A stretch of 64,000 bases of DNA, from positions 62,001 to 126,000 of the forward strand of contig NZ_QGKR01000186.1 of assembly GCF_003172955.1 (NCBI RefSeq). Reading direction: 5' to 3'. Position 1 is the first letter of the stretch; every line of letters starts with the position of its first letter. The translations under genes were made by a program, and so were the position numbers. Shown piece after piece: positions 9,828 to 17,863 of this stretch. The notes under the pieces are model-generated. The model was not told the DNA's origin, did no database searches, and saw only the letters and a program-made list of their open reading frames with translations. The stretch is from Micromonospora acroterricola. GTDB lineage: Bacteria > Actinomycetota > Actinomycetes > Mycobacteriales > Micromonosporaceae.

Positions 9828-10574
9828 TCAGATCACTGTGGTGCCGCCGTCGACGACCAGTTCCATGCCGTTGACGTAGCTCGAGTCCTCCGAGGCGAGG
9901 AACAACGCGACCGACGCGATCTCCTCAGGGCGGCCCATCTCTCGCCGCGGGATCACGGACTCGAACTGCGCCTTCATTTCCGCGTCCATGACCTGCTCCA
10001 TCATCGGCGAGGCGACCTGGCCGGGCGTCAGCACGTTCACCCGAATCCGCCGGCCCCTCAGCTCTGACACCCACACCCGGGCGTAGGCGGGCAGCACGGC
10101 CTTGCTCGCTGCGTAGACGCTCCAATCGGGGTAGCCCCGCAACGACGCGTTCGACCCGGTCATGAGGATCGAGCCGCCATCGTTGAACAGCGGCAGCGCC
10201 TTCTGGACCGTGAACAGCGTGCCGCGTGCGTTCAGCGAGAACGCGGCATCGAACTGCTCCTCGGTGATCTCGCCGAGCCTGCCCTGCTCACCCGTCCCGG
10301 CACTCGCCCACAACACGTCGACCGTGCCTTTTTCCTGCTTGACCGTCTCGAACAAACGGTCCAGACCATCGAGGTCAGCCGAATCGGCCTGCACGCCGGT
10401 CACATTCCGGCCGATCAGCTTGACAGCTTCGTCCAGCGCGTCCTTCCGCCGGCCGGAAATGAAGACGTGAGCTCCTTGGTCAACAAACAATTTCGCACCG
10501 GCCAGCGCCATTCCACTTGTCGCACCGGTGATCACCGCAACCTTGCCATCGAGCTTTCCCACGACTGACTCCAT
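9828..10574 (-). CDS. SDR family oxidoreductase
   Basis: Classical short-chain dehydrogenase, 248 aa. The cofactor loop reads TGATSGMALA: the last glycine of the usual TGxxxGxG is Ala here, a mild deviation. It has the catalytic Ser (ILMTGSNAS) and YAASK active site, and the C-terminal SSYVNGMELVVDGG. Related proteins are often annotated as 3-oxoacyl-ACP reductase or glucose dehydrogenase, but the substrate is unknown. First gene of the leftward run, divergent from the LysR gene with about 150 bp between them. In actinobacteria such SDR/LysR pairs are commonly regulated by the neighbouring LysR protein (inference). Confidence 0.88.
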   Translation of the reverse strand: MESVVGKLDGKVAVITGATSGMALAGAKLFVDQGAHVFISGRRKDALDEAVKLIGRNVTGVQADSADLDGLDRLFETVKQEKGTVDVLWASAGTGEQGRLGEITEEQFDAAFSLNARGTLFTVQKALPLFNDGGSILMTGSNASLRGYPDWSVYAASKAVLPAYARVWVSELRGRRIRVNVLTPGQVASPMMEQVMDAEMKAQFESVIPRREMGRPEEIASVALFLASEDSSYVNGMELVVDGGTTVI

Positions 10575-10582
10575 TCACATAA

Positions 10583-10609
10583 CCGTACCGAGTCATGCTT
10601 CTCGTACGG
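10583..10609. promoter_or_regulatory. Interrupted palindrome between SDR and LysR
   Basis: CCGTACCGAG, 8 nt, CTCGTACGG: nine of ten arm bases pair, with one extra C. It lies in the divergent promoter region 9 bp upstream of the SDR start, a typical place for a LysR-type operator. Confidence 0.45.
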
Positions 10610-10722
10610 AATTCAATTCCTGCCCATCAGTACTTATCGAGCGTGCCATTGGCCCGAGTCGGTTGTCCAAGACCTCTTTCGGCCGTTGCGATACCCTGGA
10701 GGCATCGCCGGGGGGAGGCTCC

Positions 10723-11634
10723 ATGGATCTGGACCTGCGCAAGTTGCGTTACTTCGCCGCTGTCGCCGACAAGCTGCACTTCGGCCGGGCCGCCGATGAG
10801 CTGCACATCGCGCAGCCGGTGCTCAGCCGGCAGATCCGCGCGCTGGAGAAGGAACTCGGCACTCCGCTACTGACCCGGGACAGCCACGGCGTGGCGCTGA
10901 CGGACGCCGGCCGGCAGTTGCTGACCGACGCCGGCCCGCTGCTGGCCTCCGCGCACGCGCTCCGCCGCCGGGTGACCGTGGCCGCGCAGGGCAGCCGGCG
11001 GCTGATGGTCGGCTTCCGGGCGGGCATCGCGGTCACCCCAGCGGTACGGCAGTTCGCCATCCAGCACCCGGACGTACCGGTGGATCTGCGGCGGATCGAA
11101 GGAGACGACCAGGCCGCGATGCTGCTCGACGGCCGCATCGACGTCGGCTATGTGCGGCTGCCCATCGACGAGGCCGGCCTGCGCGTCACCCCGCTGTACA
11201 CCGAGCCGCGGGTAGCAGTGCTTCCCGCCGGCCACCGATTCGCCGGCAAGGAACAGATTACCGAGGCCGACCTGGTCGGCGAGCCGCTGCTCTGGCATGC
11301 CGACACGAGCACGCAGCCCACCAAGCGCCCGCACCCTGACGCCGGATACCGGGTGCGCGGGGTGGACGAGACGCTCGAGCATGTCGCGGCCGGCCGGGGC
11401 ATCTCGTTCCTGGCCCGTTCGGCAACCGTATTCTATTCGCATCCGGAGGTCAGCTATGTGCCCATCCCGGATCTGGCACCCGACCAGGTGTGCCTCGCTG
11501 TGGCGGAATCGCGCACCTCGCCGCTGATCGACGACTTCCTCTCCGCGGCTCAGGTGACGTCCGAGATCACGGCAGAATGTGGAAATTATGAAATGTGGCA
11601 ACTGGGAGGCGATGCCGCTTCGAAGCACGGTTGA
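10723..11634 (+). CDS. LysR family transcriptional regulator
   Basis: 303 aa. Start at ATG 10723 (MDLDLRKLRYFAAVADKLHF), preceded by GGGGGAGG; the open frame continues upstream to 10528 but without LysR homology. The N-terminal winged HTH reads HFGRAADELHIAQPVLSRQIRALEKELG, followed by a substrate-binding domain with the VGYVRLPIDEAGLRV and DLVGEPLLWHAD regions seen in actinobacterial members. Divergent from the 7425-10574 redox genes, so probably their regulator; the ligand is unknown. Confidence 0.92.
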   Translation: MDLDLRKLRYFAAVADKLHFGRAADELHIAQPVLSRQIRALEKELGTPLLTRDSHGVALTDAGRQLLTDAGPLLASAHALRRRVTVAAQGSRRLMVGFRAGIAVTPAVRQFAIQHPDVPVDLRRIEGDDQAAMLLDGRIDVGYVRLPIDEAGLRVTPLYTEPRVAVLPAGHRFAGKEQITEADLVGEPLLWHADTSTQPTKRPHPDAGYRVRGVDETLEHVAAGRGISFLARSATVFYSHPEVSYVPIPDLAPDQVCLAVAESRTSPLIDDFLSAAQVTSEITAECGNYEMWQLGGDAASKHG

Positions 11635-12107
11635 GCAGTTCGACCGACAACAGCAGCGCCAACAAAGGGCACGCGGCCAAGCAATGGCGAAGGAGTTGGG
11701 AAGCTCACGAAGATCAAGACTTTGCCGAAGCATTACGGTGAAGAGACGTACGGCGTGTTCAGCTACGGCGCCCAGAAGGAGTGCAATGGCTCGGGAACGA
11801 CTCCTCACACTGCGGATCGTCACGTCTCAAGACAATGCAGGCGTCCACGCAGTGGTCAGATCTGTCCATCCTGCCGTCGCACGTCTCTGATGCTGAACAG
11901 GAACGGCAGATTCCCGAAACATCTCTCCCCCGACGGCACCAGCTGTTCCATGTCCGAGGCGAACAACCGCAGATAGGATTCTGAGCAAGCGCCCCGCATG
12001 ACGGTCAAGTTTTACGTGCTTTCGGCGGTCAGGTGAGAATCCTCGCTCAGAGGCCTGAGCCATCGGAAGTGATCAGGTTGACCGCCGTGCTGCAATGTGT
12101 ATCCGAA
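11635..12107. other. Intergenic, no supported gene
   Basis: About 470 bp after the LysR stop. Overlapping short frames exist in several phases, none with recognisable motifs. It could be decayed coding DNA, but nothing can be supported. Confidence 0.4.
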
Positions 12108-12611
12108 TCATCCGAAAAGTTCGCGGATAACTCCCATTGCTCGTGGCGAGATCGCTTCGTCGGGGTAAAAGTCGCTGCACAGACGTATAGCGTCGTCCAC
12201 CGTCGTTACCTTGGCCAGCGCCGCCAGGGCGCGAAGGTCGTCCACGTCGCGGGTTCGCGCCGCGAGCGCTTTCATCGCGAAGATGTGCTCCGGAGAGGCG
12301 GCCATCACGCGCAGGCCAGGGTGGTCGAAGACTCGCCGCTTGCCCGGGTCGTCCTTGCCGGATACATACACGCTGGCCTGCTCGTTGAGCCACCACGGCG
12401 GTAGGCCCAGTTCGTCGGCTACTGCACGCGCCTCATCGAGGACGACTCCGTGCGGGACGAACATCGCGTCGACGTCCCTGGTAACCCGTTTCGCGTCGTA
12501 GGCGAGCGCCATCGCGGCACCACCCACAATGAAGATGTCAGCGACGACTCCGCGGCGGACAAGCCGGTCGCCCAGGTGAGCGAACGCGCGTTCGAGTTCC
12601 GCGCGCCCCAT
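12108..12611 (-). CDS. DUF6036-type nucleotidyltransferase, putative toxin
   Basis: 167 aa from ATG 12611. It carries a minimal nucleotidyltransferase signature: IVGGAAMALAYD, then RVTRDVDAMF (the GG and DxD-type motif), with the C-terminal MKALAARTRDVDDLRALAA common in DUF6036/AbiEii-like proteins. Such proteins are frequently encoded with a small upstream partner and are treated as putative toxin-antitoxin or antiviral modules. Here the partner ends at 12632, only 20 nt upstream of this start. An alternative start further upstream would overlap the partner. The function is inferred from family resemblance only. Confidence 0.75.
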   Translation of the reverse strand: MGRAELERAFAHLGDRLVRRGVVADIFIVGGAAMALAYDAKRVTRDVDAMFVPHGVVLDEARAVADELGLPPWWLNEQASVYVSGKDDPGKRRVFDHPGLRVMAASPEHIFAMKALAARTRDVDDLRALAALAKVTTVDDAIRLCSDFYPDEAISPRAMGVIRELFG

Positions 12612-12631
12612 GAGGACGCCGTCTGATCCGC

Positions 12632-13018
12632 TCACGCCGCGGCCAGGTCGTGAACGGACAGGTACACGCCGTGCTTGCGGAATGCAGCCGGGGCCCATGC
12701 CAAAGCGTCGGCCCGGTGGATGGCCAGTTCGGCCGGGAACCATGCCCGGCGCAGCACACGTGCGTCGACCCATGCGGGCGGAGCAAGATCTGCCTGAGCT
12801 AGCAGGTGCTCCGCGAGCGCGGCAAGCAGCGCGTCCCACCGTGGGTCTCCGGTTAGCCCGGGCTCATCTCTTAACAGGTCGACCCTGGTTGCGGCGGGTT
12901 CCCAGCGGTACTCCTCTAGAAACTCCCATACGAGCTTCCAGCGAGTCTGGTCGGTGTCCGCGGATGCCAGATGGGTGGCCAACCTGGCCAGACTCATCGG
13001 TTCGTAGCTGGTACCCAT
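12632..13018 (-). CDS. Hypothetical partner of DUF6036 protein
   Basis: 128 aa, with a GAGG ribosome-binding site upstream of ATG 13018. The protein is helical and rich in Trp, Leu and Ala: WKLVWEFLEEYRWEPAATRVDLL, DPRWDALLAALAEHLLA, then RVLRRAWFPAELAIHRADALAWAPAAFRKHGV. Proteins with this pattern commonly precede DUF6036 genes in actinobacterial genomes (recalled, not searched). A cognate antitoxin or regulator role is plausible. No enzymatic motif is visible. Confidence 0.7.
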   Translation of the reverse strand: MGTSYEPMSLARLATHLASADTDQTRWKLVWEFLEEYRWEPAATRVDLLRDEPGLTGDPRWDALLAALAEHLLAQADLAPPAWVDARVLRRAWFPAELAIHRADALAWAPAAFRKHGVYLSVHDLAAA

Positions 13019-13230
13019 CGGGCAAGCCTCACCTTCGAGCCGACGGCTTCATCCGTTGCAGACTATCGCGGCGCCGCCCGCGAGCACCGCAGAGGTGAGG
13101 TGGCGACGGGTGCCCGATTTTGGGCCGCGCCCCTGCTCGGACCGTTCACTCATGCTGCGCGCACGGCATCACCCTTGTGATCTTGGGTGACGCAGCGCAG
13201 TCTGTGACGTTGCCTGTCGACTTACAGGGG

Positions 13231-13425
13231 GTGCATGCGAGCGTGACTCTCAGTCAGGATGCGATCGAGAAGGCGACGAAGTTGGTCGAGTTTCTCGCTG
13301 AGGTGACGGCCGCAGTCGAGCGGGACCCAGTGTGCGACATTCTGGAAGACCCGGACGCGCCTGATCCCGTCATCTGGCTCGATGCCCTGCCGCGGGGCGT
13401 TCGTTGGATGGCTAGCCCTGCCTGA
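13231..13425 (+). CDS. Small hypothetical protein
   Basis: 64 aa from GTG 13231, with an AGGGG sequence directly before it. The sequence LSQDAIEKATKLVEFLAEVTAAVERDPVCDILEDPD is helical and acidic and reads as genuine protein, but no family is recognised. It could equally be the surviving end of a longer gene, since the region is otherwise degraded. It is convergent with the pseudogene starting at 13412. Confidence 0.35.
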   Translation: MHASVTLSQDAIEKATKLVEFLAEVTAAVERDPVCDILEDPDAPDPVIWLDALPRGVRWMASPA

Positions 13426-13865
13426 CGTGCTGCCGAAGAACTGCGGTGATGGTGTTTGAGGGGTGCGCGAGAATGCGGTTCCGGCGTCGCAGGGCGGCCA
13501 GGAGCACGGGTTCGCCGGTGGCGATGCCGCACAGGTGCCGGTAGGGGCAGTTCCTCACCAGTGCCCACGACATGCGCGCCATCGGCGGCCGAGGTGATCA
13601 GAATCGCGCCGGTCACGACGTCGACGTGCAGACTGAGGCCCGGTGTCCAGCCCAAGGCCCGCAGCAGCACAAGGACGGTGACGCGGCCAGCGGCGTCGGG
13701 GCGGCCCACGTCGAACAGCACGCCATCGTCACTACTGGCGGGGGCGCGGGCAATGTCGGCGGTGGCGCCGGCTTCGGCGATGCGACCGGCAGTGGGGTAG
13801 GAGCGAGCGCCTCGACGAGCTGCTCGTCGAGGCGGCAAGGCGGGACGCGGACTGCCGCGACTCAC
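13412..13865 (-). pseudogene. AbrB/MazE-like protein, frameshifted
   Basis: Read leftward, the sequence DGVLFDVGRPDAAGRVTVLVLLRALGW, then LHVDVVTGAILI and GEELPLPAPVRH, matches the two-lobed SpoVT/AbrB-like proteins of actinobacteria. The frame breaks near 13525. In the next phase GIATGEPVLLAALRRRN, then HPSNTITAVLRQHV to a stop at 13412 completes the expected C-terminus. One indel therefore separates an otherwise recognisable gene; the true start lies at or above 13865. Confidence 0.55.
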
Positions 13866-14170
13866 CTATGCCCCGCCAGCGCGGATGCACTGGCGTCAGC
13901 GCAAGCGGCAGCGACTCCGGAGATGTGTGCACACAGGCGCCACGATCAAACCCACGCGAGAGGAGTTGATTTCGTGTGGGTATCCACGAGAAGTGGTGTC
14001 CGAGGGGCGACGGGCCGCGTCGTAGCCGACAGCTTGGCTGGCTACCTGACCGCGGGGCGACGGTCAGACCTCGTCATGGTGGATGACTGCGGCCTCGGTG
14101 TGGACGAGCCGCTCGTGAGCGCAGGACAGGAGGCGCATTGAAGTATTTGAGTTTTCCCAGCGAATAGAAC
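13866..14170. other. Intergenic, no supported gene
   Basis: Weak open frames only; nothing recognisable on either strand before the promoter at 14171. Confidence 0.4.
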
Positions 14171-14210
14171 TCCTACTTGACAGGTAGGATTACTGGGATA
14201 CTGTCGATGC
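14171..14210 (+). promoter_or_regulatory. Promoter of leaderless Cys-rich leader with operator palindrome
   Basis: TTGACA at 14177-14182, a 16-nt spacer and TACTGT at 14199-14204 place the transcription start at about 14210-14211, on the ATG itself. The -35 box is nested in a palindrome TCCTAC-N7-GTAGGA (14171-14189), a likely binding site for an unidentified repressor. Confidence 0.65.
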
Positions 14211-14306
14211 ATGGCCAACCACCAAGCCCCGCTCGACGGCACCGCGGTCGCGGTGTCACGGGGATGTTGTCGTGGCTGGACCGCCTCAAGCGGCTGCTGC
14301 CGCTGA
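14211..14306 (+). CDS. Cysteine-rich leader peptide (uORF), putative attenuator
   Basis: 31 residues ending in GCCRGWTASSGCCR, with two Cys-Cys pairs (codons TGT TGT at 14265-14270 and TGC TGC at 14295-14300). The promoter position makes it probably leaderless. Leaderless short ORFs with clustered cysteine codons upstream of sulphur-related operons are known in mycobacteria as cysteine-responsive attenuators, and short putative leader peptides occur before sulphur genes in other actinomycetes. Here the downstream gene is a flavin reductase, a common partner of sulphonate/sulphur monooxygenases. The peptide itself need not be functional; ribosome progress over the Cys codons would be the signal. 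The reading frame and Cys positions are seen directly; the mechanism is inferred. Confidence 0.7.
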   Translation: MANHQAPLDGTAVAVSRGCCRGWTASSGCCR

Positions 14307-14459
14307 GCGCGCATTTCTGACTCCTCCCCCACTGCGGCTTCGCCGACTCGACGACGATCGGCAGCCTTCTCCGCGTCCCGATCCTTGGCCGCTCGACGCG
14401 CGCTGCGCCGACCCCTGCCCGGGTGCCGCTGCACGTCGTTCTCGATCAGGAGGACCGTC
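14307..14459 (+). promoter_or_regulatory. Leader with anti-Shine-Dalgarno candidate
   Basis: TCCTCC at 14322-14327, 15 nt after the leader-peptide stop, is complementary to GGAGGA at 14449-14454, the ribosome-binding site of the flavin reductase start at 14460. A ribosome stalled on the last Cys codons would cover the former and free the latter. Confidence 0.5.
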
Positions 14460-14927
14460 ATGACTGTCATCGACAAATCGCCCGCACCGGTCCAACCGAC
14501 CATGTTCCGAGCCCTGCTGCGCCGCCAGGCCGCATCGGTTGCGGTGATCACCACCGCTGGCGAGCCTCCGGTGGGGTTCACCGCAACCTCGTTCACGTCG
14601 GTGTCGCTACGACCGCCGTTGGTGTCGTTCTGCCTGGCTCGGTCATCGTCGAGCTGGCCGACCATCGAGGGCGCGGAACACGTCGCGGTGCACCTGCTCG
14701 GTGAGGACCAGCAGGACGTCGCACGGACCTTCGCGACCAGCGGCATCGACCGGTTCGCCGCGCACTCCGGATGGCAGTACGGCCCGTATGGCGTGCCGCT
14801 GCTGCACGAGCCGGTCGCCTGGCTGCTGTGCCGGGTTACCCAGCGGGTCCTCGCCGGCGATCACGTGATCGTGCTGGCCGAGCCGCTGACCGGAAGCCAC
14901 GGCGAGGGCGCACCCCTGCTGTCGGCG
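14460..14927 (+). pseudogene. Flavin reductase, C-terminus replaced by transposase
   Basis: Starts at ATG 14460 after AGGAGGA. The sequence FRALLRRQAASVAVITTAGEPPVGFTATSF, then RPPLVSFCLARSSSSWPTIE, VHLLGEDQQDVARTFATSGIDRF and GDHVIVLAEPL is the flavin-reductase (FMN-binding split-barrel) domain. Such proteins supply reduced FMN to two-component monooxygenases, including sulphonate-type enzymes. About ten C-terminal residues (normally LLYHxGxYxxL) are missing. From about 14928 the frame continues without a stop into IS256-family transposase sequence, so the open frame 14460-15455 is a chimera. It may or may not still fold. Confidence 0.75.
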
Positions 14928-15437
14928 GAGGCGAAAGCCGCCGTCGAACTGGTCCGGGTGGCCAAGGAACAAGGGCTGTCCTTGACCGGCCCGGACGGGC
15001 TGCTCAGGCAGTTGACCAAGACGGTCCTGAAGACCGCGTTGAACGAGGAGATGACCGAGCACCTCGGTTATGCCAAACACGAACCCGACGGCGCCGGTTC
15101 GGGCAACGTCCGCAACGGCAGCCGGTCGAAGACGGTGCTGACCGACGCGTCGGGGCCGGTGCAGATTGACGTGCCGCGGGACCGGGCTGGCACGGTCGAG
15201 CCGCAGATCGTCCGCAAGCGGCAGCGCCGGTTGTCGGGGGTCGACGAGGTCGTGTTGTCGTTGTATGCCAAGGGTTTGACGACCGGGGAGATCTCGGCTC
15301 ACTTCGCCGAGATCTATGGCGCGTCGGTCAGCAAGGAGACGATTTCGCGGATCACGGACAAGGTGATCGAGGAGATGACCGACTGGTCGCACCGCCCGTT
15401 GGATGAGATTTACGCGGCGGTGTTCATTGACGTGATC

Positions 15438-16279
15438 TCAACAAGAATCCGGTAGGTATCGGTATTCGAAGTGGGTGAGGTGGAGGGCGGCGCGGACGAT
15501 GTCGCCGATGCTACGAGGGCTGGCGGTGCTGTGTCGTAGCGTTCGCCATCGGCCGGTGAGGATCGCGAAGCCGCGTTCTCCGAGGCAGCGCATGGATCGA
15601 AGCATGGTGTTGTAGGTCCGGTTGTCCGGGGCGAGGCGGCGGCCGGCTGCGGGTTGCTTGTACGGGGTGTGGATGCCCTGGCCAGCGCCTGCGTAGCCGG
15701 AGTCGGCGAGGGTCGGTAGGTGGATTTGCGATGCCGCCCAGTACAGGGCGTCGGTGACGTTGAGGTGGTGGGCGCAGGTCAGGTCGTGCAGGTGTCCGGG
15801 CATCGCGTCGGAGGTCCAGATCGGTAGCCCGTCCGGGCGCATCACGGCCTGGATGTTCGCGCCGAAGTCGCGGTGTTTCCCGGAGTACCAGGCGTCGATC
15901 GTTTCGCCTTTCACGCTGGTGGTCGTCTCGGCCAGCCGGTCGGTGTCGAACAGTCTCCCGTCGAGGATCACGTGCGACCAGCCGTCGGCGGCTACCCGTC
16001 GCAGGGCGTCGTGCAGGGTGGGTGTCTGCGCCGCCAGGACGCGGACGGCCTCGGCGATGACCGGTAGGCGGTTGCCCTCGACACCCCGAACCCGGCCCCG
16101 AGGATGGTCTTGTCCTCACCCTTGCGGAACCACGCCAACACCAGAAGCGCCTGGTAGAAGCAGGTCAGAGCGCGGGTACCCGGTCGGGTGCCGACCGCGC
16201 GACGCTGAGCGCGTAGCAGTCGCGCCACGTGCTGCACGAGTTCCCTGGGCACGTCGAGCCTGGCAGAGTAGGCGATCAC
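15438..16279 (-). pseudogene. IS5-type DDE transposase, frameshifted
   Basis: The N-terminal part (from ATG 16279: MIAYSARLDVPRELVQHVA, then ILGAGFGVSRATAYR) and the C-terminal DDE part (HVILDGRLFDTDRL, AWYSGKHRDFGANIQ, TLADSGYAGAGQGIHTP) are in different phases, meeting near 16060. One frameshift, or a programmed frameshift, would join them. The stop at 15438-15440 lies inside the left terminal repeat. The family resemblance is to the IS5-like transposases with a GHR/KHRDFGANVQAV core in streptomycetes and relatives. Confidence 0.8.
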
Positions 16280-16449
16280 GTGGAGCCCTTCGAAGACCGG
16301 ATCTTTCGCAAAGACCTGTCTACCGATAGCTCCACGCCCACATCCAGCGCAGTCCGCTATGGGCGATACGCCCGTGTCATCCTCAATCGGTTTGTCCGGT
16401 CCTCTTCAAGGCTGCGAACGGTCGGCGGTCTAAGCAGCGCCTCGCGGAG

Positions 16450-16487
16450 TAGGTCTGACCAACCCGGCTGAAAGTTGGTCAGACCTA
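16450..16487. repeat. 14-bp perfect inverted repeat
   Basis: TAGGTCTGACCAAC, 10-nt loop, GTTGGTCAGACCTA, lying between the transposase and the SDR gene inside the inserted unit. It could be a bidirectional terminator, a protein site, or an old IS end. Confidence 0.6.
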
Positions 16488-16671
16488 CCCTGCGGATTCG
16501 GTGGATCTTGATGGCCCGAGTCGTCGACGGGAGTCTGTACCTTGTCGTCTCGTTGATTTTGGTCCGGAGCGAGCATCGTTGTGGGGTGTGGTCAGGCGGG
16601 GACTGCAAACGCAGGCCCGTCGGATCGTGACCGCCGGACCCGGCCGTAAGTCGACGGCGGTGCGCTGTGGG

Positions 16672-17439
16672 TCAGGTCAGTTCGAGGCCACCGTCGATGG
16701 TGAGGATCTGTCCGGTGAGCCAGGTGGCGGCCGGTTCGGCAAGGCGGAGGACCCATTCAGCCACCTCGTCGGGTTCGCCGCGGCGGCCCAATGGGATGCG
16801 ATGGGCTTCGTCCTGCTTGATTTGGTTGACCATCGGTTCGGGCAGGCCGGCGGCAGTCAGGGCTTCGCTTTCGGTGGGGCCGGGGGCGAGAGCGTTGACG
16901 CGGACACCGTCGCCCGCCAGCTCCAGGGCCCAGCAGCGGGTGAGCTGTTCCAGCGCGGCCTTGGACGCCGCGTAGTGGGCTGCCCCGGGGAGCGGGCGAT
17001 GGCCGTAGGTGCTGGAGATGTTGACGATCGAGCCGCGGGTCCGCCGTAGGTAGGGCAGGGCCGCGCGGGCGAGCAGGCTTGGCGCGGTGACGTTGAGGTC
17101 GAACAGATCGGTAACGCGGTCGGCGGTCGTGTCGGCCAGTGGCATGACCGTCGTGGCGCCGGCGTTGTTGACCAGCACATCAACCCGCTTCCATCGTTGG
17201 ACGGCGTTGTCGATGATCGCTTGGGGGGCGTGTTCGGCGCGGATGTCGGTGGCGAGCACGGCGATGCCGGCGTGCTCTTGCGCGGTCTTGTCCAGCGCGT
17301 CGCGGCGGCGTCCGACACCGAGGACGTGGGCCCCGGCCCGCGCGAACGCCATCGCGGTCGCGCGGCCAATGCCCGATCCCGCCCCGGTGACGATGACTAC
17401 TCGATCGGCGAACATGCCGGTTGGTGGGAGCGTCGGCAC
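16672..17439 (-). CDS. SDR family oxidoreductase (passenger gene)
   Basis: 255 aa from GTG 17439, chosen because AAGGAGG (17445-17451) lies at correct spacing. Classical SDR: VVIVTGAGSGIGRATA cofactor loop, DVLVNNAGATTV, catalytic SSTYGHRPLPGAAHYAASKAAL (Ser and YAASK), and the C-terminal ATWLTGQILTIDGG. Intact. It lies within the IR-bounded insertion, so it is mobile cargo, and is divergent from the ArsR-type gene with a shared 23-bp palindrome between them. The substrate is unknown; the pairing suggests detoxification of whatever the regulator senses (inference). Confidence 0.9.
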   Translation of the reverse strand: MPTLPPTGMFADRVVIVTGAGSGIGRATAMAFARAGAHVLGVGRRRDALDKTAQEHAGIAVLATDIRAEHAPQAIIDNAVQRWKRVDVLVNNAGATTVMPLADTTADRVTDLFDLNVTAPSLLARAALPYLRRTRGSIVNISSTYGHRPLPGAAHYAASKAALEQLTRCWALELAGDGVRVNALAPGPTESEALTAAGLPEPMVNQIKQDEAHRIPLGRRGEPDEVAEWVLRLAEPAATWLTGQILTIDGGLELT

Positions 17440-17453
17440 CCAAGCCTCCTTTG

Positions 17454-17476
17454 TTCGATGTTCGTGAAACATCGAA
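17454..17476. promoter_or_regulatory. Palindromic operator between SDR and ArsR
   Basis: TTCGATGTT, CGTGA, AACATCGAA: perfect 9-bp arms. It lies 14 bp from the SDR start and 9 bp from the ArsR start, ideal for one repressor to control both genes. Confidence 0.75.
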
Positions 17477-17485
17477 TAAGCTATC

Positions 17486-17863
17486 ATGGTCGTCGTGAGA
17501 GACGCGCGGCATCCGGACCCCGACGAGATGACCCTTACCGAGGTGATGGCGGCACTCAGCGATCCGATCCGGGTCGGTCTGGTCCGACTGCTGTCCGACG
17601 GGCAGGAACGCGGCTGGGGAGTACTGCGGGCCCCGGTGTCCAAGTCGACGCTGAGCCATCATCTTCGGGTGCTGCGGGATGCGGGGCTTACCCGTACCCG
17701 TCAGGAAGGCACTCGGTGTTATGTCGTACTTCGCCGCGAGGACCTGCAGGCTCGTTTCTCCGGCCTGCTGGAAGCGGTCCTGGCCGCAGCCGACAGCGAA
17801 GACGTCGGCAGTCAGGTCGGTCTGGCGCTTGACGATGCCGCCACGCCGGGCCCGCCGAACTGA
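17486..17863 (+). CDS. ArsR-type HTH regulator (passenger gene)
   Basis: 125 aa. The winged helix reads MTLTEVMAALSDPIRVGLVRLLSDG, then KSTLSHHLRVLRDAGLTRTRQEGTRCYVVLRRED. There is no ELCVCDL-type metal site and no Cys pair, so it probably senses something other than arsenic; many members of this subgroup repress an adjacent SDR or MFS gene. Divergent from the SDR with the palindrome between. Intact. Confidence 0.9.
   Translation: MVVVRDARHPDPDEMTLTEVMAALSDPIRVGLVRLLSDGQERGWGVLRAPVSKSTLSHHLRVLRDAGLTRTRQEGTRCYVVLRREDLQARFSGLLEAVLAAADSEDVGSQVGLALDDAATPGPPN

Noticed and set aside
13572..14141. 189-codon plus-strand frame opposite the AbrB-like remnant
   Set aside because: No motif; the minus strand gives recognisable AbrB/MazE-like sequence.
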